This document shows, piece after piece, positions 1 through 12,914 of a DNA stretch of 64,000 bases. Source of the DNA: Aldrovandia affinis (taxonomy: Eukaryota; Chordata; Actinopteri; Notacanthiformes; Halosauridae); contig JAINUG010000018.1 of NCBI GenBank assembly GCA_029706075.1, forward strand, positions 2,255,001-2,319,000, read 5' to 3'. Made by a program: the position numbers and the translations under genes. How positions within the stretch are numbered: position 1 is the stretch's first letter; each line of letters opens with the position of its first letter. The notes under the pieces are model-generated. The model worked only from the letters and a program-made list of their open reading frames with translations, searched no databases and had not been told where the DNA came from.

Positions 1-538
<538 letters not shown>

Positions 539-1555
539 AAAATTGACTCGGGTGTGGTGTCAAGAGTTTTTAGGAGTTTTTAGTAGTTTTTGTACTACAC
601 CTGCTGTTCCTGTGACTTACTCCAGAATTTCCTCTTGCTCCTTTTTAAAAATCTTTCTGCTGCTGACAGCCTCTTCTCTCTGAAACACAAGTTAATCCCT
701 TGCTTACGTTTAAAGGAATAAAATGATGACATTAACATTTATTAGATGTGTTAATACAATAGATGTGATTACATGTAAATTACAAACTTTCACATTTTGA
801 CTCGAAGGTCCAATATACATTTTATCCAGTATCAATTATAGTTACATAGTCCAATATTCGGGAAGAGTATGACTTCTAGATGGACAATGTGCTTTTTGAA
901 TCATTCTCAACCCTTCTGAATCAGTCGGCGCCTGGACTTGAGTGAACAGCTTGTCAGAAGCTAGGTCTTCCTCCCAACTGCTAAAGGACTTGTTATCTCT
1001 GTGATGGTGTTGGTGTAAAAAAGCGAGGGCTTGTCATCACAAGATCTGGAGGACTCCCACGCCATGGCTCCCTCCTTCCTGCAGTCGATTCAGAAATTAC
1101 GTGGATTAATTTTGGTAAAACAAAGTGTATACAATGTATTAAAAATAAATAAATAAATACCCCTTTATTAAAGCTGCACTACAGAGTTTTTGTTCACTAG
1201 TGGAAAAGTGGGGCTAGTGAGCCCTTTCTTAGGACGGCAGAAAAACTAGGTTTTCAGTGGTTTTGAGCTTATTTTTGTACAGAAATGACAATTTCTTCAA
1301 GACTTAGTGATGTTATTCAATACAACACTATTATGTATTAAAACAATAAGCATTAATAATACATTTATATGACAAGGCATCAGAGATGTATCCCACGGAC
1401 ATGAAAATTATATAATCATCCATATATGGAGGAATTTGTTAGGGTTTTTGCTAAGAGACTCATGCTGTGAAGTTGTTGCATTGTCTTTTGCTGAAGGCAT
1501 GCTAGTTTTTCCCATTTAAAAGACAGTTTGAGAGGATTTATTCAATAAGGTTTTA
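539..1555. other. unannotated AT-rich DNA
   Basis: I see no gene or recognised mobile element here. The first hundred bases are probably the decayed 5' part of the neighbouring Tc1-like element. A short AAAT run lies near 1141-1160. Confidence 0.5.
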
Positions 1556-1682
1556 GGTGAGTGGGTATAAAAAGTATTCACCCCCTTTGGACTTTTTCAT
1601 ATTTTATGATCTTGTTTCATGGAATCAAAATTGATTTAATTGGAATTTCTTGCCAATGATCAACACAAAATACTCTTTTTAA

Positions 1683-2324
1683 TCCATATCCGCTGAACGA
1701 CGGGATTTTCTGTAGACCTTACGAATTGTACATTCACCGGTCTATGGGATTTCCTGTAGACTGCGCAAACACGACATTTGCCGATCTACGGAAAATCCTG
1801 TAGCAGAAATTCAATGAAATTGAAATGTGTGTTGAGGTGCAACGTCCAAATATTATATCATTATATAACAAACACATGCGGGGTGTACACTTCGATGACA
1901 AAACAATGCCTGTTACAAGAGACAAACAAAGTCACTAATGGTAATGGTCACTAGTGGTAAGTATCAAGTAATTTGGTACATGCTTGACATCGCTATCCTA
2001 AATGCTTGCATTGTTTACAATAAAGCCCATAATACAAAGATGAAATTACGTGAATTCAGTATGTGAAGTGTATATGTGTCCTGATCCATGTTTTGGCTGC
2101 TTCCATTACCAGAAGTTCACTTATGATGATCCCAACAGACACAACAAACAAAAGGCATGCAAAAAATTGAAACTAATTGCAAAATGAAGAATGAGATGAG
2201 CCTGTGGCATTAGAAAGAATGATACAAACTCAATTCATTGAAATATAACTCTTCACTCTTGAGTGTGTTATGTGGCTAGGCACACACCATGTTTATACAG
2301 AATAATGCATTAGGCGGATATGGG
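1683..2324 (+). mobile_element. piggyBac-type insertion with TTAA target duplication
   Basis: The segment starts TCCATATCCGC and ends GCGGATATGGG, a near-perfect 11-bp inverted repeat, and it is flanked on both sides by TTAA (1679-1682 and 2325-2328). TTAA duplication is diagnostic of the piggyBac superfamily. The insertion sits inside the left arm of the Tc1-type element, so it is younger than that element. At 642 bp it is far too short to encode a full transposase, but the plus strand near its right end keeps what looks like the cysteine-rich C-terminus of one. Confidence 0.8.
2068..2187 (+). pseudogene. piggyBac-like transposase C-terminal remnant
   Basis: About 39 codons ending in TGA at 2185-2187 read VYMCPDPCFGCFHYQKF and then a basic, Lys-rich tail. 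The spacing C-x3-C-x2-C followed by H-Y resembles the cysteine-rich zinc-binding C-terminus of piggyBac transposases, which normally ends close to the 3' terminus of the element, as here (about 140 bp away). The rest of the gene is missing. The identification rests on position, superfamily end structure and cysteine pattern, not on a database search. Confidence 0.45.
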
Positions 2325-2409
2325 TTAAATATAATGTAAAAAAATAAGCTTTTTCTTAATTAATTTTAAAAAAACCCCAGATAATAATGACTGTTTTAAA
2401 TTGACTTAA

Positions 2410-2629
2410 TACTTAGAAGCACCGTTAGCTGGAATTAAAGCTGTGAGTCTATTTTGACCAGCTTTGCACATCTGGACACTGCAGTTCTTGCCCATTCATC
2501 TTCATAAAATTGCTCCAGCTCCATCAGGTTGGATGGAGACCATTGGTGAACAACAACTTTCAAATATTTCTGCAGATTCTCATTGGGATTGAGGTCTGGG
2601 CTTTGACTGTGCCACTCCAGAACAAAGGT
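2410..2629 (-). pseudogene. Tc1-type transposase DDE fragment
   Basis: Reading the minus strand from about 2629 downward gives VLEWHSQSPDLNPNENLQ and later ELEQFYEDEWARTAVSRC. This is the C-terminal block of Tc1-like transposases around the third catalytic acid (usual form SPDLNPIE). Here Ile is Asn, and the Glu is retained. Everything upstream is deleted, so this is an internal-deletion derivative carried by the surrounding element. Confidence 0.75.
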
Positions 2630-2842
2630 TTAGAGTTGTTTTTTTATTTGATATTATAGAGAATTTTGTGTTGATCAGTAGCAGGAAAATACCAAATATA
2701 CTGTATACATTTTTATTCCATTAAGTAAGAAAATAAAATACCAAAGGGGTGAATATGTTTTATACCCATTGTGTGTACAGAAAATGAATAGAAAAACTAG
2801 GGTCATAGATCTTTAGTTAAAATGTATTGGAGTGGGTGTTGG

Positions 2843-3781
2843 TGTGACGACCGCGGTAAGGACCCAGACGCAGATCAGGGATTAGGCAAAAGAGTTGTTT
2901 ATTCACAGGCAGGGGTCAAAACCAAGAATCAGGGAATCAGAGGTACAAAATCGTGAGGCAGAGAGAAGTAGTAATAGGGCAGTCAAAAGGTCGATACTCA
3001 GGAATCAGAAGGGCAAAAGGACAAAATCGCTGGGCAGGCTCGGGGTCGTAATCAAAGGGTAGTCTCGGGAAATGCTAATTACTCTGGCTTCGGAAAGGTA
3101 GGCTCAGGGAAATAGAATCAACGTACTGACACGGAGAAATGAAAACACTGAACATATATACAGGGAGACATAATAGAAATCAGGTGAGACAACGAGGAGA
3201 GAGAGGCTGGAACACAGGGAAGAGATAATACATAACAAGAGGGAAACGTAAGACACGGACACTGAACCATACAAACATATAGACAATAAACGACCTGGGA
3301 GAACAGGCAGACACGTGCATAGTAAAAGGGGAGGTACGCAAGGCGAAACGTTGTGTGCGTATGAGGAGAGAATAGAAAGCTAATCAGGGATAGGATAATG
3401 GGAGAGAGAAATGAGCGATAGAAATAAGCGTGAGATAATTAGTGATTAGTAGTGTTAGTAACTAAATCTAAATCCCTAACGTTAGTAGATTAGTTAGTTA
3501 GTACTGTACACATCTAACTAATATATACAAAGTGCGATCACGAAAGTAGGAAAGAAGAAAACTAGAAAATAAGCGAAGGCAGAGGAAACCCGGAAATGTA
3601 ACGACCCGAAGTGCATGACAAGACAGGGAGTGGATCACGAACTAAGACGGAACAGAAACAGACAGGGAGCGGGACGTGACAGAACAATGAAAACACAATA
3701 CAGAATAACGAATAACGAAAGGGAACAGATGAAACATAAACAACGACCAAAAACCACAGAACAGGGACTCAGAATATAACA
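2843..3781 (-). repeat. LTR1 (3' LTR of the array)
   Basis: On the plus strand it begins TGTGACGACCGCGG and ends AGAATATAACA, so on its own strand it runs TGTTAT...GTCACA, obeying the TG...CA rule. The outer edge abuts the GTTGG duplication. A poly(A) signal AATAAA on the minus strand (TTTATT at 2898-2903) lies about 55 bp before the LTR end. It differs from LTR2 at the CCGCGG/CTGCGG position and is otherwise nearly identical to it. Confidence 0.93.
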
Positions 3782-3797
3782 GTACCCCCCCCCCAAA
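3782..3797 (-). promoter_or_regulatory. polypurine tract of internal copy A
   Basis: The minus strand reads CTTTGG...GGTAC with ten consecutive G just upstream of LTR1. This is the expected place for the polypurine tract that primes plus-strand DNA synthesis in an LTR retrotransposon. The G run is ten long here and seven long in copy B. Confidence 0.75.
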
Positions 3798-3904
3798 GGA
3801 ACGCCCCATGGCGTTCTAACAGGGGGCACAAAAACAAAAACAGAAAAAACAGGAAAAGCAGGGGGAAGCCAGACAGACAAGGGACAAAACACAGGGTGGG
3901 AACT

Positions 3905-4115
3905 AACAGGTCAAAACACGTGGCGGGATCTCAGACAGATAAGGGGCAAAACAAGGAGCAGGATCTCAGACAGGCAAGGGGCAAAACACGGAGCAGGAAC
4001 ACAGATAGGCAAGGGGCAAAACACGGAGCAGGATCTCAGACAGGCACGGGTCAAAACACTGGACAGAATCTCAGACAGGCAGGGTAAAACACATGGCAAA
4101 ATATTAGACAGCTCG
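3905..4115 (-). repeat. 35-bp minisatellite in the 3' untranslated part of copy A
   Basis: About six imperfect units of roughly 35 bp share the core ATCTCAGACAGGCAAGGGGC followed by AAAACACGGAGCAG. Individual units carry substitutions (for example ATAGGCA for ACAGGCA), and the last ones decay. The array lies between the end of the chromodomain coding sequence and the polypurine tract. An equivalent array is present in copy B, so it belongs to the element family. Confidence 0.85.
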
Positions 4116-6223
4116 GGAACAATCAAAGTGTCTGATAAGGGATTTGTCCAATATGAACCGGGATGGGACCCAGATACGTTCCTCGGGACCGTAGCCCTCC
4201 CAGTCCACCAGGTATTGGCGACCACGGCCCCTGCGGCGAACGTCCAAAATCTTACGGACCGTGTAGGCATCTCCACCATCAATAAGGCAGGGGGTGGGGG
4301 TGGCTCAGGGCGGGACACAAAGGGTGGGTTACAAGGGGCTTGAGGCGGGAAACATGGAAGGTGGGGTGAATACGACGCATGGTGTGGGGTAACTTCAAAA
4401 CAACAGCAGTGGGACTGATAATTCTGGAAATGGGGAAGGGACCAATAAAACGGGGTGCGAGTTTGCGGTGGTCCATTCTGGGAATGTCCCTGGTGGTCAA
4501 CCAGACCCGCTGCCCAACCCGGTAACGGGGAGCCTTGGGCGTCCCTTGTCCGCCGTCTCCTTCATGCGGGCGCTGGCTCGGAGGAGGTTGCGACGTGTGA
4601 GGTTCCAGGTACGTCGGCATCTACGGATGAACGCCTCGGCAGAGGGGACACCCACCTCCCTCTCCTGGCTAGGGAATAAGGGTGGTTGGTAACCAAGGCA
4701 GCATTCAAAGGGGGACATACGGGATGAGGAAGAGGTTTGGGAGTTGATGGCATACTCTGCCCAGGGAAGATGTTGGCTCCAAGAGGACGGGTTCGAGCAC
4801 AAGCACCGCAGAACGGTTTCAATAACCTGATTAGCCCGCTCTGTCTGGCCATTAGATTGGGGATGGAAACCTGAGGAAAGACTGACGGAAGAACCAAGGA
4901 GTAAACAAAAGCCTTCCAAAACCTGGCGATAAACTGGGGACCTCTGTCAGAAACAATATTACTGGGGATGCCATGTAAACGAAAAACGTGTTGGATAATG
5001 AGGGTGGCTGTCTCCTTGGCGGAGGGAAGCTTGGGTAAGGGGACAAAATGAACAGCCTTAGAAAAACGATCAATAACCGTCATAATGGTGGTGTTGCTGT
5101 TGGAGGAGGTAAACCCGTAACAAAATCCAGAGCTATGTGGGACCAAGGGCGGTGAGGGATGGGTAGGGGCTGTAACAAACCAGAGGGATGCTGATGGGAA
5201 ACCTTATTCTGGGCACAGACAGAGCAGGCAGAAATAAAACTCCTAACGTCCTGGACCATGGCAGGCCACCAAAAACGTCTCTGGATAAAAGACATAGTCC
5301 TGTTTATGCCAGGGTGACATGACAGGCGAGAGGAGTGACCCCACTGAAGCACCTGGGATCGGACAGAACTGGGCACGAAGAGGCGGTTCGAGGACAGCGA
5401 CTGGGGCCGGCCTCACCCTCCAAGGCGGAGCGCACTGTTGCCTCAATGCGAAGTTGAACGCTGTTGATAGCGCATTGAGGCAGGATGGTGTCGAACGGAA
5501 ACCCTGGATATGGGTTCGAAACGGCGAGAAAGGGCATCAGGCTTAGTATTTTTGGATCCAGGTCGATAAGAGAGAACAAAATTGAATCTCGAAAAGAAGA
5601 GCGACCAACGAGCCTGGCGGAATTGAGTCTCTTGGCAGTCTGCAGGTACTCCAGGTTCTTGTGGTCTGTCCAGACCAGAAAAGGAACTTCAGCCCCCTCC
5701 AGCCAGTGCCTCCACTCCTCCAAGGCGAGCTTGACTGCGAGCAGTTCCCTGTTGCCAATGTCGTAGTTCTGCTCCGTAGGGCTGAGGCGATGGGAATAGA
5801 AGGCGCAGGGATGAACCTTCCTGTCCTTGGCGGAGCGTTGGGAAAGGATGGCACCTGCCCCAATGTTGGAAGCGTCGACCTCGGCGATAAACTGGGCGGT
5901 GGGATCAGGGTGAATGAGAATGGGGTCTGAAGTGAAGCGTTGTTTAAGTGACCGGAAAGCTAGTTCAGCTTGAGGATTCCAGTGAAACCGGATCTTGATG
6001 GAGGTGAGGGCGGTGAGTGGAGCAGCAATGGTGCTGTAGTTCCTGATGAACCTTCTGTAGAAGTTGGCGAAGCCCAAAAAGCGCTGTAACTCCTTCCGGG
6101 ACTCTGGCTGGGGCCAGTCCAAGACAGCCTTGATTTTGCGTGGATCCATTTGGATGCTCCCCACCGAGATGACGAAGCCCAGGAAGGTGGTGGTGTGACA
6201 ATGGAAGTCACATTTCTCTGGCT

Positions 6224-7378
<1,155 letters not shown>

Positions 7379-7379
<1 letters not shown>

Positions 7380-8340
7380 TAGTGCTCCTCTCTAACTAGT
7401 GGGTGTTGGCTTACTGGACAGCCGGAAATGAAGTGCCCAGACTCACCGCAGTAGAGACAGGATCGGTTGGCCATCCTGCGGTCACGCTCCTGATGAGAAA
7501 GGCGGGTCCGATCCAGCTGCATGGGTTCAGGCCCGAGGGTAGTAGATGGAGCTGCTCTAGGGTGGTTGTAGGCACCGATCGGTGACCTGACCCCGGTCCT
7601 CCCAGACCCGGGAAAACCTCCGGAACTACGCCAGCCGGCGACGCTCCTGAAGCCGGGAGTCACGCGGATGGCAAGGCTGACAAGGTCATCGAAGGACTCT
7701 GGCAGGGTCACGAGTCAGGATCTCGTCCTTAAGATGTTCGGAGAGTCCACAGATGAAGGCGTCGTACAGCGCCTTCCTTCCCCAGCCACAGGCGTTAGCC
7801 AAGGTCTGGAAACGAATGGCGTAATCGACACCGACCCTCCCCTCCTGGCGTAGGTAGAGCAAGGCTGACCCTGCAACCGGTCGAAGACCCCTCCTCATCT
7901 CCTCGAAAACCGGTCAAAGCTCTGACAGCAGGAAGAGAGCCCTCCCACGCGGTGGTAGCCCAGGACTTGGCACGACCGGTCAGTTGGGTGATGATAGGCG
8001 ACCGGGATAATTCGCTGGAAACGGATGGCTGCAGTTGGAAGATCAACTGGCACTGCGTCAGGAACATACGGCAACCTCCCGGTTCACCTGCGTATCTCTC
8101 AGGAGGAGGCAGACGTGGTTGCGCACCGCGCGAGGAAGGCTCGGGTTGAAGTGGCGCCGCGGCATGCTGGGGTGTGGGGTTAATGACCGGAGCTCGCAGC
8201 GTGAGGGTAAGCTCAGCCAAACCGGAGGTGAGAGACTGCAGGTGTTCAGTCACACGCTCCAGATGGTCCTGGTGCCGTCCGAGCATGGCACCTTGCTGCT
8301 CGAGGGCGAAGCGGAGCTGGTCTGGATCTGCTGGGTCCAT
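7379..8340 (-). pseudogene. Gypsy copy A: gag with CCHC zinc knuckle, frameshifted
   Basis: Begins MDPADPDQLRFALEQQG at 8340, 16 bp from LTR2, as in other teleost chromoviruses of this type. The N-terminal half carries a Leu-rich helix and a Pro/Ala-rich linker ending in PRLPPPERYAGEPGG. The capsid-like middle is broken by indels near 7900-8010. The distal part encodes [16 protein letters not shown], a CCHC nucleocapsid knuckle. Compared with copy B, this copy keeps more of the middle (for example LRQEGRVGVDYAIRFQTLAN) but is still in several frames. Confidence 0.88.
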
Positions 8341-8356
8341 CTTGGTCAGTACGTCC

Positions 8357-9295
8357 TGTGACGACTGCGGTAAGGACCCAGACGCAGATCAGGGATTAGG
8401 CAAAAGAGTTGTTTATTCACAGGCAGGGGTCAAAACCAAGAATCAGGGAATCAGAGGTACAAAATCGTGAGGCAGAGAGAAGTAGTAATAGGGCAGTCAA
8501 AAGGTCGATACTCAGGAATCAGAAGGGCAAAAGGACAAAATCGCTGGGCAGGCTCGGGGTCGTAATCAAAGGGTAGTCTCGGGAAATGCTAATTACTCTG
8601 GCTTCGGAAAGGTAGGCTCAGGGAAATAGAATCAACGTACTGACACGGAGAAATGAAAACACTGAACATATATACAGGGAGACATAATAGAAATCAGGTG
8701 AGACAACGAGGAGAGAGAGGCTGGAACACAGGGAAGAGATAATACATAACAAGAGGGAAACGTAAGACACGGACACTGAACCATACAAACATATAGACAA
8801 TAAACGACCTGGGAGAACAGGCAGACACGTGCATAGTAAAAGGGGAGGTACGCAAGGCGAAACGTTGTGTGCGTATGAGGAGAGAATAGAAAGCTAATCA
8901 GGGATAGGATAATGGGAGAGAGAAATGAGCGATAGAAATAAGCGTGAGATAATTAGTGATTAGTAGTGTTAGTAACTAAATCTAAATCCCTAACGTTAGT
9001 AGATTAGTTAGTTAGTACTGTACACATCTAACTAATATATACAAAGTGCGATCACGAAAGTAGGAAAGAAGAAAACTAGAAAATAAGCGAAGGCAGAGGA
9101 AACCCGGAAATGTAACGACCCGAAGTGCATGACAAGACAGGGAGTGGATCACGAACTAAGACGGAACAGAAACAGACAGGGAGCGGGACGTGACAGAACA
9201 ATGAAAACACAATACAGAATAACGAATAACGAAAGGGAACAGATGAAACATAAACAACGACCAAAAACCACAGAACAGGGACTCAGAATATAACA
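8357..9295 (-). repeat. LTR2 (shared middle LTR)
   Basis: This 939-bp copy begins TGTGACGACTGCGG and ends AATATAACA on the plus strand. It serves as 5' LTR for copy A and 3' LTR for copy B. The minus-strand poly(A) signal is at 8412-8417. It is almost identical to LTR1 but differs from LTR3 at several positions (GTGAGG/GCGAGG, GGCGAAACGTTGTG/GGAGAAACGTTGCG, ACTAG/ACGAG, GGCAGAGG/GGCGGAGG). There is no target duplication on either side, as expected for a recombination product. Confidence 0.93.
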
Positions 9296-9312
9296 GTACC
9301 CCCCCAAAGGAA
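9296..9312 (-). promoter_or_regulatory. polypurine tract of internal copy B
   Basis: The minus strand reads CCTTTGGGGGGGTAC directly upstream of LTR2. The position and purine-rich composition fit the plus-strand primer site. The G run is three bases shorter than in copy A. Confidence 0.75.
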
Positions 9313-9415
9313 CGCCCCATGGCGTTCTAACAGGGGGCACAAAAACAAAAACAGAAAAAACAGGAAAAGCAGGGGGAAGCCAGACAGACAAGGGACAAAA
9401 CACAGGGTGGGAACT

Positions 9416-9626
9416 AACAGGTCAAAACACGTGGCGGGATCTCAGACAGATAAGGGGCAAAACAAGGAGCAGGATCTCAGACAGGCAAGGGGCAAAACAC
9501 GGAGCAGGAACACAGATAGGCAAGGGGCAAAACACGGAGCAGGATCTCAGACAGGCACGGGTCAAAACACTGGACAGAATCTCAGACAGGCAGGGTAAAA
9601 CACATGGCAAAATATTAGACAGCTCG
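9416..9626 (-). repeat. 35-bp minisatellite in the 3' untranslated part of copy B
   Basis: This is the same array as at 3905-4115, with about six units and the core ATCTCAGACAGGCAAGGGGC. It follows the chromodomain stop. By eye the units match copy A base for base, so the array has not expanded or contracted since the two internal regions separated. Confidence 0.85.
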
Positions 9627-11858
9627 GGAACAATCAAAGTGTCTGATAAGGGATTTGTCCAATATGAACCGGGATGGGACCCAGATACGTTCCTCGGGAC
9701 CGTAGCCCTCCCAGTCCACCAGGTATTGGCGACCACGGCCCCTGCGGCGAACGTCCAAAATCTTACGGACCGTGTAGGCATCTCCACCATCAATAAGGCA
9801 GGGGGGTGGGGGTGGCTCAGGGGCGGGACACAAAGGGTGGGTTACAAGGGGCTTGAGGCGGGAAACATGGAAGGTGGGGTGAATACGACGCATGGTGTGG
9901 GGTAACTTCAAAACAACAGCAGTGGGACTGATAATTCTGGAAATGGGGAAGGGACCAATAAAACGGGGTGCGAGTTTGCGGTGGTCCATTCTGAGGGGAA
10001 TGTCCCTGGTGGTCAACCAGACCCGCTGCCCAACCCGGTAACGGGGAGCCTTGGAGCGTCCCTTGTCCGCCGTCTCCTTCATGCGGGCGCTGGCTCGGAG
10101 GAGGTTGCGACGTGTGAGGTTCCAGGTACGTCGGCATCTACGGATGAACGCCTCGGCAGAGGGGACACCCACCTCCCTCTCCTGGCTAGGGAATAAGGGT
10201 GGTTGGTAACCAAGGCAGCATTCAAAGGGGGACATACGGGATGAGGAAGAGGTTTGGGAGTTGATGGCATACTCTGCCCAGGGAAGATGTTGGCTCCAAG
10301 AGGACGGGTTCCGAGAGCACAAGCACCGCAGAACGGTTTCAATAACCTGATTAGCCCGCTCTGTCTGGCCATTAGATTGGGGATGGAAACCTGAGGAAAG
10401 ACTGACGGAAGAACCAAGGAGTAAACAAAAAGCCTTCCAAAACCTGGCGATAAACTGGGGACCTCTGTCAGAAACAATATTACTGGGGATGCCATGTAAA
10501 CGAAAAACGTGTTGGATAATGAGGGTGGCTGTCTCCTTGGCGGAGGGAAGCTTGGGTAAGGGGACAAAATGAACAGCCTTAGAAAAACGATCAATAACCG
10601 TCATAATGGTGGTGTTGCTGTTGGAGGAGGGTAAACCCGTAACAAAATCCAGAGCTATGTGGGACCAAGGGCGGTGAGGGATGGGTAGGGGCTGTAACAA
10701 ACCAGAGGGATGCTGATGGGAAACCTTATTCTGGGCACAGACAGAGCAGGCAGAAATAAAACTCCTAACGTCCTGGACCATGGCAGGCCACCAAAAACGT
10801 CTCTGGATAAAAGACATAGTCCTGTTTATGCCAGGGTGACATGACAGGCGAGAGGAGTGACCCCACTGAAGCACCTGGGATCGGACAGAACTGGGCACGA
10901 AGAGGCGGTTCGAGGGACAGCGACTGGGGCCGGCCTCACCCTCCAAGGCGGAGCGCACTGTTGCCTCAATGCGAAGTTGAACGCTGTTGATAGCGCATTG
11001 AGGCAGGATGGTGTCCGGAACGGAAACCCTGGATATGGGTTCGAAACGGCGAGAAAGGGCATCAGGCTTAGTATTTTTGGATCCAGGTCGATAAGAGAGA
11101 ACAAAATTGAATCTCGAAAAGAAGAGCGACCAACGAGCCTGGCGGGAATTGAGTCTCTTGGCAGTCTGCAGGTACTCCAGGTTCTTGTGGTCTGTCCAGA
11201 CCAGAAAAGGAACTTCAGCCCCCTCCAGCCAGTGCCTCCACTCCTCCAAGGCGAGCTTGACTGCGAGCAGTTCCCTGTTGCCAATGTCGTAGTTCTGCTC
11301 CGTAGGGCTGAGGCGATGGGAATAGAAGGCGCAGGGATGAACCTTCCTGTCCTTGGCGGAGCGTTGGGAAAGGATGGCACCTGCCCCAATGTTGGAAGCG
11401 TCGACCTCGACGATAAACTGGGCGGTGGGATCAGGGTGAATGAGAATGGGGTCTGAAGTGAAGCGTTGTTTAAGTGACCGGAAAGCTAGTTCAGCTTGAG
11501 GATTCCAGTGAAACCGGATCTTGATGGAGGTGAGGGCGGTGAGTGGAGCAGCAATGGTGCTGTAGTTCCTGATGAACCTTCTGTAGAAGTTGGCGAAGCC
11601 CAAAAAGCGCTGTAACTCCTTCCGGGACTCTGGCTGGGGCCAGTCCAAGACAGCCTTGATTTTGCGTGGATCCATTTGGATGCTCCCCACCGAGATGACG
11701 AAGCCCAGGAAGGTGGTGGTGTGACAATGGAAGTCACATTTCTCTGGCTTCACATAGAGCCTGTTCTCAAGGAGACGCTGTAGAACTCTGCGGACCTGGG
11801 TGACATGTTCCTCCATAGTTTTGGAAAAATAAGGATATCGTCCAGGTAGACAAAACAA
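9615..11858 (-). CDS. Gypsy copy B: RNase H, integrase and chromodomain in one open frame
   Basis: The longest open frame in the window, 747 residues. In order: RT thumb and connection (residues 11-120, with [16 protein letters not shown]), RNase H with D153, E196, D223 and D266 as candidate acids, and an integrase HHCC finger (H334, H341, C371, C374). The integrase core follows with D404, D464 and E500 (35 residues between the last two, the DD35E pattern), then a GPY/F-like tail (RFIGPFPI) and a chromodomain (about 692-740) with [18 protein letters not shown]. Integrase inserts the DNA copy, and in chromoviruses the chromodomain steers insertion towards chromatin marks. The frame continues from RT only after a frameshift near 11825-11860, so it is part of a broken polyprotein. 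The stop lies directly before the minisatellite. Confidence 0.92.
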   Translation of the reverse strand: MFCLPGRYPYFSKTMEEHVTQVRRVLQRLLENRLYVKPEKCDFHCHTTTFLGFVISVGSIQMDPRKIKAVLDWPQPESRKELQRFLGFANFYRRFIRNYSTIAAPLTALTSIKIRFHWNPQAELAFRSLKQRFTSDPILIHPDPTAQFIVEVDASNIGAGAILSQRSAKDRKVHPCAFYSHRLSPTEQNYDIGNRELLAVKLALEEWRHWLEGAEVPFLVWTDHKNLEYLQTAKRLNSRQARWSLFFSRFNFVLSYRPGSKNTKPDALSRRFEPISRVSVPDTILPQCAINSVQLRIEATVRSALEGEAGPSRCPSNRLFVPSSVRSQVLQWGHSSRLSCHPGINRTMSFIQRRFWWPAMVQDVRSFISACSVCAQNKVSHQHPSGLLQPLPIPHRPWSHIALDFVTGLPSSNSNTTIMTVIDRFSKAVHFVPLPKLPSAKETATLIIQHVFRLHGIPSNIVSDRGPQFIARFWKAFCLLLGSSVSLSSGFHPQSNGQTERANQVIETVLRCLCSRNPSSWSQHLPWAEYAINSQTSSSSRMSPFECCLGYQPPLFPSQEREVGVPSAEAFIRRCRRTWNLTRRNLLRASARMKETADKGRSKAPRYRVGQRVWLTTRDIPLRMDHRKLAPRFIGPFPISRIISPTAVVLKLPHTMRRIHPTFHVSRLKPLVTHPLCPAPEPPPPPCLIDGGDAYTVRKILDVRRRGRGRQYLVDWEGYGPEERIWVPSRFILDKSLIRHFDCSRAV

Positions 11859-12334
11859 AACTGATTAATGAAATCCCTGAGGACATCGTTGATCAACGCC
11901 TGGAAAACGGCAGGGGCATTGGTTAACCCAAAGGGCATTACCAGGTACTCCCAGTGACCTGTCGGAGTATTGAACGCCGTCTTCCACTCATCCCCCTCAC
12001 GAATGCGCACCAGGTGGTAGGCGTTGCGCAGGTCCAACTTCGTGAAGACGGTAGCTCCCTGAAGTTGTTCAAATGCGGACGTCATGAGGGGGAGAGGGTA
12101 GCGATTCTTGACGGTGATGTCGTTGAGCGAACGGTAGTCAATACAGGGACGAAGAGAACCGTCCTTCTTCCCCACGAAGAAGAACCCCGCTCCAGCGGGT
12201 GATGAGGATGGCCGAATGATGCCAGCGGTCAAGGACTCCTGAAGGTAAGTGTTCATGGCCTCCGTCTCGGGACGGGACAAGGAGAAAAGACGCCCCCTAG
12301 GAGGGGTAGCGCCAGACAGGAGCTCAATGCGCAA
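11826..12334 (-). pseudogene. Gypsy copy B: reverse transcriptase up to the YLDD box
   Basis: One minus-strand frame covers the RT fingers and palm: [67 protein letters not shown] and [18 protein letters not shown] and YLDD supply the three catalytic aspartates, so the palm is better preserved than in copy A. Immediately after YLDDILIF the frame fails. The A run at 11826-11830 is one base shorter than in copy A, which moves the following SKTMEEHV into the 747-residue frame. On the N-terminal side there is another frame change near 12330. Confidence 0.9.
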
Positions 12335-12910
12335 TCATAGGGACGGTGGGGGGGCAGGCAGGTGGCTCGGGACTTGGAGAAGACCTCCTTGAGGTCCAGG
12401 TACTCGGAAGGAAAGACCGACAGGTCAAGACTCATCTCGGAAGAAAGGGGACTCGGGACAGAAGACAGGGGACTCGGAACAGATGAATGGGCTTGCTGCA
12501 GGCATTGGGAAAGGCATTGTGGGCTCCAACCCACAATCCTGTGACTGCTCCATTCCACGGACGGATTATGCTTCACCAGCCACGGGTGGCCAAGGACAAT
12601 AGGTGAGTGAGGGGAGTCAATAATGTGCAACCTTATCTTCTCCTGGTGGTTGCCGGAAGTACGCAACGTAAGAGGGGAACTGATCTGGGTAACTTGGGCC
12701 AGTCTCTGACCGTTGAGTGTGTTGGCAATGAGGGGGTGAGACAGACTGGAAACTGGAATCCCCACTTCGCGACCGCACCGGCATCCAGGAAACTCTCCTC
12801 AGCCCCGAGTCAATGAGTGCGGTGGTCTCTCGCCTCTGACCCTCCCACTCGATGGTCACCGGCAGGCAGGTCCGTTGTTTAGAGGAGCGTTCGATTGGAA
12901 TGACACCCAC
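12253..12910 (-). pseudogene. Gypsy copy B: aspartic protease and linker
   Basis: Starts with GVIPIERSSKQRTCLPVTIE and TTALIDSG, the protease active-site motif. A frame change near 12765 then leads to [20 protein letters not shown], the C-terminal protease block, and [20 protein letters not shown], the entry to RT. The frame closes near 12330, where the RT frame starts. The protease would process gag-pro-pol during particle assembly. The break between DSG and GHPWL rules out activity. Confidence 0.85.
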
Positions 12911-12914
12911 TAGT

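Larger units (their letters stand above)
1556..2775. mobile_element. short Tc1/mariner-type element with long inverted ends
   Basis: The left end reads GTGGGTATAAAAAGTATTCA followed by CCCCCTTTGG, and the right end (2735-2775) is the reverse complement of a close variant. The similarity continues inward for roughly 120 bp on each side, including GATCAACACAAAAT in both arms. Between the arms is only a fragment of transposase (2410-2629). Without the nested 642-bp insertion the element is about 0.6 kb, so it is non-autonomous. A third copy of the arm lies at 50616-50745. Exact ends are uncertain by a few bases because the terminal bases have diverged. Confidence 0.75.

Noticed and set aside
2843-3781. 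Calling three independent Gypsy insertions.
   Set aside because: Only the outermost edges carry GTTGG. The inner LTR edges join internal sequence directly, which excludes separate insertion events.
3905-4115. Regularly spaced 35-bp repeats suggestive of a CRISPR array.
   Set aside because: The units are contiguous and diverge together without distinct spacers, and they lie within a retrotransposon 3' UTR in a vertebrate.
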